Shown piece by piece: positions 5,431-10,150 of a stretch of DNA of 10,150 nucleotides. How positions within the stretch are numbered: the stretch's first letter is position 1; each line of letters opens with the position of its first letter. The stretch covers positions 1 through 10,150 of the forward strand of contig CAYOBW010000268.1 in the NCBI GenBank assembly GCA_964402115.1, written 5' to 3'. Both the position numbers and the translations under genes were made by a program. The DNA is from CAYOBW01 sp964402115. GTDB taxonomy: Bacteria; Verrucomicrobiota; Kiritimatiellia; UBA8416; CAYOBW01. Below the pieces are notes generated by a model that was not told the DNA's origin, made no database searches, and saw nothing but the letters and a program-made list of their open reading frames with translations.

Positions 5431-8024
5431 CGGATTTAGCCGAACACCTGCTTGCGACGCGCCACGCGCTCTACACGGGCCAGCCATTCGAGAAGGCCAA
5501 GGCCGCCGAGGAGGGCGGCTGCGGCGTCACCGGCTTCGCCTGCACGCTCCCGGTCGGCGGGCGCTTCATCTACGAGCCGTCCGTGCAGATGCAGAACCGC
5601 GGCAACGGCAAGGGCGGCGGCATCGCGGCCGTGGGCATGGTGCCCGCGGAGATGGGCGTCAGCCGCGAAGTGCTCGACTCGCACACCCTGCTCCAGGTCG
5701 CGCTCCTGGACCCCACCGTGCAGAACGAGCTCGAGCGCCAGTTCATCGTGCCGCATTTCGACATCGCCCTCGCCGCGCGCCTGCCGCATCTCGCCGACCA
5801 CCGCGACATCGGCCTCGAGGTCCGCCCGCCCGACGTCGTGCGCTACTTCGTGCGCGTGAAGCCCGCGGCGCTGGCGGCCTTCGCCAAGGCCAACGGCCTG
5901 GAGCGGCTGAGCCCGCGCGAGGTCGAGGACGAGTTCGTCTGGCGCAACTCCTACCGCCTGAACGACGCGTTCTACGCCTCGCTGGGCGACAAGCGGGCGT
6001 TCGTGCTGTCGCACGGCCGCGACCTGATGATCTTCAAGCTCGTGGGCTTCGCCGAGCAGAACGTGCAGTACTACCAGCTGGAGGACACCAAGGCCCACGT
6101 GTGGATCGCCCACCAGCGCTACCCGACCAAGGGCCGCGTCTGGCACCCCGGCGGCGCCCACCCGTTCATCGGCCTCAACGAGGCCCTCGTGCACAACGGC
6201 GACTTCGCCAACTACCACTCGGTCTGCGAGTACCTGAAGCAGCGCAGCATCCGCCAGCAGTTCCTGACCGACACCGAAGTGTCGGTGCAGCTCTTCGACC
6301 TGTGGGACCGCGTGTACAAGTACCCGCTGGAGTACATCATCGAGGCGCTGGCGCCCACGACGGAGCTGGACTTCGACCGCCTGCCCGCCGAGAAGCAGCG
6401 CATCTACCGCCAGATCCAGGCCACGCACATCCACGCCTCGCCGGATGGGCCGTGGTTCTTCATCATTGCCCGCAGCCTGCCGGACAAGCAGCAGTTCCAG
6501 CTGCTGGGCATCACCGACACCGCCATGCTCCGGCCGCAGGTGTTTGCGCTGTCGAGTTCGCCCGACGTGCAAATCGCCCTGATCTGCTCGGAAAAGCAGG
6601 CCATTGACGCCACGCTGCGCAGCCTGGCCCGCGAGGACAAGCGGTTCTGCCCCGTCGCCGATCGCTACTGGAACGCGCGCGGCGGCAGCTCCACGGATGG
6701 GGGCGCTTTCATCTTCACGGTCAGCGCAGACGCCACGGGCCGCAAGAGCCTCTCCTGCGCGGACAAGTTCGGGCATGAGGTGCAGGTCGCCGCCGGCGGC
6801 GTGCGCTGCGACCTGGTCGAGCCCGAGGCCGTGCCGGGCCTGACGGCCGAAACCATCGCCGCGCAGCTGCAGGCCGGGCAGGTCCAGGCGCTGTTCGACG
6901 CTGCCATGGCCGTCCCCGCCTGGCCCGCCGGCGGCCTGCGCTGGTTCTGCAACGCCGTGCTGGCCAGGGCGGACAAGCCGCCGAGCATCGCCGCGGCCAT
7001 CGAACTCCTGACCCTGCTGCGCGACCGCAACTTCAACGTGGGCGACAAGCGGCGCTGCACGGTGCTGCAGGTGCTCGACGAGTCGCTGGAAGCCCTCTTC
7101 GACGCGGCGCCGCGCTTCGGCGAGCCTTCAACGGGGTTCTACCGCCGCATCGACTGGGAGACCCGCGACCGCCTCGCGGCCCCGCACGGCGACGAGCAGC
7201 GGCTGCTGGTCGACGCGCACAGCTTCCCGCCCGAGGGTGACCACTGCGACGCCGTCCTGCTCCGCAAGGCGTACGAGCTGAAGTGGCGCCGGTTCGTGGT
7301 CTACCGCCTGCGCGGCCAGCGGTTCACGGGCGTCGGCCTGGGGCCCGACACCACCGGCGTGCGGATCGACGTGTACGGCTCCAGCGGCGACTACCTCGCC
7401 AGCGGCGCCGACGGCGAGGAAATCCACGTGCACGGCAACGCGCAGGACCAGCTCGGGCAGATCATGAAGCGCGGCAAGCTGGTGATCTACGGCGACGTCG
7501 GCCAGACCTTCATGTACGGCGCCAAGGGCGGCGAGGTGTTCATCCGGGGCAACGGCGCGGGCCGGCCGCTGATCAACGCCGTCGGCAAGCCCCGCGTGGT
7601 CATCAACGGCACCTGCCTGGACTTCCTGGCCGAGTCGTTCATGGCGGGCGACCCGCTGACCGGCGGCGGCTTCGTCATTCTCAACGGCATCGAGCTGGAC
7701 GCCGGCGGCGGCCTGCTCGAGCAGGCCCTGCCCTACCCCGGCAGCAACCTCTTCTCGCTCGCCAGCGGCGGGGCGATCTACATCCGCGACCCGCGCCGCA
7801 AGGTGGTGCAGAGCCAGCTCAACGGCGGCGAGTTCACGCCGCTGACGGAGAAGGACTGGCGCCTGATCCGCACGTACCTGACCGAGAACGAGCGCCTCTT
7901 CGGCATCCGGATCGCGGACCTGCTGACCGTGGACGGGGAAGTCCGCGATCCGGCCGAGGTCTACCGCAAGGTCCACGCCGTGAAACTCAAGGTGCTGGCG
8001 GCAGCCACGGAGAAGAAGACATGA
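5427..8024 (+). CDS. Class II glutamine amidotransferase-GXGXG fusion (glutamate synthase large-subunit parts)
   Basis: The 865-residue protein joins two glutamate synthase domains. The N-terminal part is a class II (Ntn) amidotransferase that would hydrolyse glutamine and release ammonia. C32 in GGCGVTGF is the expected nucleophile, implying a 31-residue propeptide, similar to the processed GltB of other bacteria. Further motifs are QNRGNGKGGGIA, AHQRYPTKG (about 228-236), HNGD (256-259) and TDTE (281-284). Residues of about 360-600 form a linker region I do not recognise in detail. The C-terminal part, about 600-800, is the GXGXG beta-helix: TGVGLG near 634-639, then glycine-rich repeats including GKLVIYGDVGQTFMYGAKGG. 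The FMN domain that normally lies between them is absent and encoded separately upstream. The ATG at 5427 overlaps the previous stop as ATGA and has GGAGG ten bases upstream. The same frame stays open far upstream to 3993, but that part is an out-of-frame shadow of the FMN gene. Confidence 0.87.
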   Translation: MTDLAEHLLATRHALYTGQPFEKAKAAEEGGCGVTGFACTLPVGGRFIYEPSVQMQNRGNGKGGGIAAVGMVPAEMGVSREVLDSHTLLQVALLDPTVQNELERQFIVPHFDIALAARLPHLADHRDIGLEVRPPDVVRYFVRVKPAALAAFAKANGLERLSPREVEDEFVWRNSYRLNDAFYASLGDKRAFVLSHGRDLMIFKLVGFAEQNVQYYQLEDTKAHVWIAHQRYPTKGRVWHPGGAHPFIGLNEALVHNGDFANYHSVCEYLKQRSIRQQFLTDTEVSVQLFDLWDRVYKYPLEYIIEALAPTTELDFDRLPAEKQRIYRQIQATHIHASPDGPWFFIIARSLPDKQQFQLLGITDTAMLRPQVFALSSSPDVQIALICSEKQAIDATLRSLAREDKRFCPVADRYWNARGGSSTDGGAFIFTVSADATGRKSLSCADKFGHEVQVAAGGVRCDLVEPEAVPGLTAETIAAQLQAGQVQALFDAAMAVPAWPAGGLRWFCNAVLARADKPPSIAAAIELLTLLRDRNFNVGDKRRCTVLQVLDESLEALFDAAPRFGEPSTGFYRRIDWETRDRLAAPHGDEQRLLVDAHSFPPEGDHCDAVLLRKAYELKWRRFVVYRLRGQRFTGVGLGPDTTGVRIDVYGSSGDYLASGADGEEIHVHGNAQDQLGQIMKRGKLVIYGDVGQTFMYGAKGGEVFIRGNGAGRPLINAVGKPRVVINGTCLDFLAESFMAGDPLTGGGFVILNGIELDAGGGLLEQALPYPGSNLFSLASGGAIYIRDPRRKVVQSQLNGGEFTPLTEKDWRLIRTYLTENERLFGIRIADLLTVDGEVRDPAEVYRKVHAVKLKVLAAATEKKT

Positions 8025-8590
8025 GCGCTTCGGCCCCCCTCCAACTGGCGCCCGGGGCGCGGGCACTGTCGCAGGAAGCCCGGCAGGCCGGCGCGAACGT
8101 CCTGAACTGCTACCAGTGCCGCAAGTGCACGTCCGGCTGCCCGGTCGCGGCCCGCGCGGACGTCAAGCCGCACGAGCTGGTCCGCCTGGTTCAGCTCGGA
8201 CAGCGCGACAAGGCGCTCGGCTGCAAGGCGATCTGGGAATGCACCGCGTGCCAAACCTGCGTCACGCGCTGCCCGCAGCAGGTGGATATCGCCGCGCTGA
8301 ACGACGCGCTGCGGCGCCTGAGCCGCCAGTCGGGCCAGGTGGCCCCGGGCACGGCGGTCCCCGCGTTCAACGACATCTTCCTGGGTACCATCCGCCGCTT
8401 TGGCCGCATGTACGAGATGGGCCTGATGGTCGCCTTCAAGCTCCGCACGCGCACGTTCTTCGCCGACGTGGGCAAGTTCCCGATGATGCTCTGGAAGCGC
8501 AAGCTGGCGCTCATCCCGCAGTCCGTCCGCGGCGGCGCCCAGCGCAAACGCCTGTTCCAGCAGGCCCGACGGGGAGGGACACCGCCATGA
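8021..8590 (+). CDS. hdrC: Heterodisulfide reductase-like subunit C (HdrC)
   Basis: This 189-residue soluble iron-sulfur protein carries two classical [4Fe-4S] motifs: C30-x2-C33-x2-C36-x3-C40-P and C74-x2-C77-x2-C80-x3-C84-P. In the Hdr family HdrC relays electrons from HdrA to the HdrB active site. The region after about residue 110 is basic and partly hydrophobic but shows no clear membrane helix, so a cytoplasmic HdrABC-type complex fits better than membrane HdrDE. It starts at an ATGA overlap with the amidotransferase-GXGXG gene, with GGAG (8009-8012) eight bases upstream. It ends in an ATGA overlap with hdrB. Fumarate reductase or glycolate oxidase iron-sulfur subunits share the double motif, but the hdrB and hdrA neighbours make HdrC the best call. 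No coenzyme M or coenzyme B is expected in a bacterium, so the real substrate is unknown. Confidence 0.9.
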   Translation: MSASAPLQLAPGARALSQEARQAGANVLNCYQCRKCTSGCPVAARADVKPHELVRLVQLGQRDKALGCKAIWECTACQTCVTRCPQQVDIAALNDALRRLSRQSGQVAPGTAVPAFNDIFLGTIRRFGRMYEMGLMVAFKLRTRTFFADVGKFPMMLWKRKLALIPQSVRGGAQRKRLFQQARRGGTPP

Positions 8591-9510
8591 CGTACGCCTT
8601 CTATCCCGGCTGTTCGCTCGAGGGCACGGCGCGCGATTTCCACCTGTCCACGCTGGCCGTCGCCAGGGCGCTGGGCCTGGCGCTGCCCGAGATTCCCGAC
8701 TGGATCTGCTGCGGCTCCACCGCGGCCCACTCCAGCGACCCGCTGCTGGCGCTGGCGCTGCCCGCGCAGAACCTGCTGGCCGCCGCGCGCATGCGGACGG
8801 CCGGGGACGCGCCGACGGTGGCGGTTGCCTGCGCGGCCTGCTACAGCCGGCTGAAGGTCGCCAACCACCAGCTTGCGCACGACCCGCAGGCCCGCCGGCA
8901 GGTGGCGCAGGCCGTCGGCGCCGACTACGCCGGCGGCGTGCCCGTGAAACACATGTTGGAGATCCTCGGCCGCGACCTGGGGACGGCGCACATCGCCGCC
9001 CGCGTCCGCCGCCCGCTCAAGGGCCTGAAGGTGGTGTGTTACTACGGCTGCCTGCTCTCCCGTCCGCCGGAGATCACGAATTTTGACGACGCAGAGAATC
9101 CGCGTCTGATGGACGACGTGATGGAGGCCGCCGGCGCGACGGTCCTGGACTGGCCGCACAAGACCGAGTGCTGCGGCGCGAGCTACTCCATCACCGACGC
9201 GACCGTCGTGGCGCAGCTCTCCCGCGAAATCCTCGCGATGGCGCGCCGGGCCGGCGCCGACTGCGTCGTGACCGCCTGCCCCCTGTGCCAGCTGAACCTG
9301 GACCTGCGGCAGAAGGATATCGAAAGCCGGTACAACGAACAGTACGGGCTCCCCGTTTTCTACTTCAGCCAGCTGCTGGGACTGGCTCTGGGCCTGTCAG
9401 GGCAGGAGGTGTCCCTGCGGAGCCTGGTGGTCGATCCGCAACCCCTGCTCCGGGCCAGAGGCATCGCGGTAACGGGAACCCCCAAGACCCCTGATGAGGC
9501 GGAATCATGA
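8587..9510 (+). CDS. hdrB: Heterodisulfide reductase-like subunit B (HdrB), two CCG domains
   Basis: The 307-residue protein has two complete cysteine-rich (CCG) domains. The first has C9, C41-C42-G and C82-x2-C85; the second has C155, C195-C196-G and C231-x2-C234. In methanogen HdrB such motifs bind two non-cubane [4Fe-4S] clusters that reduce a disulfide. All ten cysteines are present, so the site looks active rather than vestigial. The YPGCSLEGTARDF start and the TACPLCQLNL block are typical of the family. It overlaps hdrC and hdrA by 4 bases each, giving the order hdrC-hdrB-hdrA. The electron acceptor in this organism is unknown; a disulfide, a ferredoxin-like partner, or MetF through MvhD are possibilities that the sequence cannot separate. 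The last 30 or so residues are not conserved to my eye. Confidence 0.92.
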   Translation: MTYAFYPGCSLEGTARDFHLSTLAVARALGLALPEIPDWICCGSTAAHSSDPLLALALPAQNLLAAARMRTAGDAPTVAVACAACYSRLKVANHQLAHDPQARRQVAQAVGADYAGGVPVKHMLEILGRDLGTAHIAARVRRPLKGLKVVCYYGCLLSRPPEITNFDDAENPRLMDDVMEAAGATVLDWPHKTECCGASYSITDATVVAQLSREILAMARRAGADCVVTACPLCQLNLDLRQKDIESRYNEQYGLPVFYFSQLLGLALGLSGQEVSLRSLVVDPQPLLRARGIAVTGTPKTPDEAES

Positions 9511-10150
9511 CCGTCCTGAACGACAACGTGCAACGCATCGGCAAGAGCGGGCCGGAGACCGTGGGCGCCGTCATGGTGCTCGGCGCCGGCATCACCGGCA
9601 TGCAGGCTGCGCTGGACCTGGCCGAGTCGGGCTTCAAGGTCTACCTCGTGGAGTCCAAGGCCGCCATCGGCGGCAACATGGCCCAGTTGGACAAAACGTT
9701 TCCCACCGGCGACTGCGCCATGTGCATCCTGTCGCCCAAGCTGGTGGAGTGCGCCCGCAACAAGAACATCGAAATCATCACGATGGCCGACGTGGAGTCG
9801 GTGCAGGGGCAGCCCGGGAATTTCCAGGTCACGCTCACCTGCCGCCCGCGGTTCGTGGATGCCAGGAAGTGCAACGCGTGCGGCGACTGCGTCGAGGTCT
9901 GCCCGGTCAGCCTGCCCAACGATTTCGACCGCCGCATGGGCTCGCGCAAAGCGATCTCCCGGCTCTATCCGCAGGCCATTCCCAACCTCTACAGCATCTC
10001 CAAGGCGCCCGGACGTTCGCCCTGCAAAGCATCCTGTCCGGCCGGCGTCAACGCCCAGGGCTACGTGGCCCTGATCGCCGCCGGCAAATTCAAGGAGGCG
10101 TACGAGCTGATTCGCGAGCGCGCGCCGCTGCCGGCGGCCTGCGGACGGGT
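9507..10150 (+). CDS. hdrA: HdrA-like FAD/Fe-S subunit with GltD-type extension (3' end cut by window)
   Basis: The frame is open from ATG 9507 to the window end, giving 214 residues of a longer protein. A FAD-binding Rossmann motif, VLGAGITGMQAA, covers 24-35. The HdrA signature is seen at 55-82: GGNMAQLDKTFPTGDC (C70), then C73, PKLVEC. A [4Fe-4S] motif has C122, C125, C128 and C132-P. From about residue 170 the sequence becomes SPCKASCPAGVNAQGYVALI and ends in PLPAACGRV. This is characteristic of the N-terminal Fe-S domain of GltD (small subunit of NADPH glutamate synthase) and related oxidoreductases. HdrA is the flavin subunit thought to bifurcate electrons. The GltD-type portion suggests an NAD(P)H entry point and a tie to the glutamate synthase genes upstream (inference). 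Compared with methanogen HdrA, the roughly 140-residue N-terminal domain is missing. It overlaps hdrB by 4 bases. Confidence 0.88.
   Translation, partial: MTVLNDNVQRIGKSGPETVGAVMVLGAGITGMQAALDLAESGFKVYLVESKAAIGGNMAQLDKTFPTGDCAMCILSPKLVECARNKNIEIITMADVESVQGQPGNFQVTLTCRPRFVDARKCNACGDCVEVCPVSLPNDFDRRMGSRKAISRLYPQAIPNLYSISKAPGRSPCKASCPAGVNAQGYVALIAAGKFKEAYELIRERAPLPAACGR

Overview
The window carries eight genes packed head to tail on the + strand, with about 0.9 kb of apparently non-coding DNA at the left. The genes are very GC-rich (for example 43 G/C of 60 bases at 7561-7620). The left flank is much more A/T-rich in places (19 of 60 at 661-720). The gene content is rich in flavoproteins and iron-sulfur proteins and includes soluble HdrABC and a folate C1 enzyme. 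This points to an anaerobic bacterium with a high-GC genome. I cannot assign a phylum from the sequence; uncultured Planctomycetota, Desulfobacterota or similar anaerobes would fit.

Layout. Bases 1-922 hold no gene I can defend, only weak inverted repeats. Then follow: (1) 923-1498, an MvhD-type iron-sulfur/electron-transfer subunit; (2) 1482-2384, methylenetetrahydrofolate reductase MetF; (3) 2397-3800, a ferredoxin-FMN-barrel protein that looks like a degenerate glutamate synthase; (4) 3781-5430, a ferredoxin plus an intact glutamate-synthase FMN domain; (5) 5427-8024, a class II glutamine amidotransferase fused to the GXGXG beta-helix domain of glutamate synthase; (6) 8021-8590, HdrC; (7) 8587-9510, HdrB; (8) 9507 to the window end, the N-terminal part of an HdrA whose sequence runs into a GltD-type iron-sulfur domain. 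Neighbouring genes overlap by 4 to 20 bases or are 12 bases apart, so this is almost certainly one operon. It continues past the right edge.

How the genes may work together. MetF, MvhD and HdrABC together resemble the multi-subunit MTHFR of acetogens such as Moorella (MetFV-HdrABC-MvhD). In such systems HdrA is a flavin-based electron-bifurcating candidate. Here the zinc-binding MetV subunit is not seen, and a complete but rearranged glutamate synthase sits between MetF and Hdr. The start of a GltD-type domain inside HdrA gives a plausible physical link: one flavin/Fe-S hub that could take NAD(P)H and serve both the Hdr/MetF branch and the glutamate-synthase branch. This coupling is inference. 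The domain identities and gene order are read directly from the sequence.

The most unusual points are the following: the glutamate-synthase module inside a MetF-Hdr operon; excision of the FMN domain from the large subunit, leaving amidotransferase and GXGXG fused to each other; a catalytically stripped paralogue beside the intact FMN protein; an MvhD with Cys-x-x-Ser in place of the usual Cys-x-x-Cys; and an HdrA that lacks the methanogen N-terminal domain but gains a GltD-type extension.
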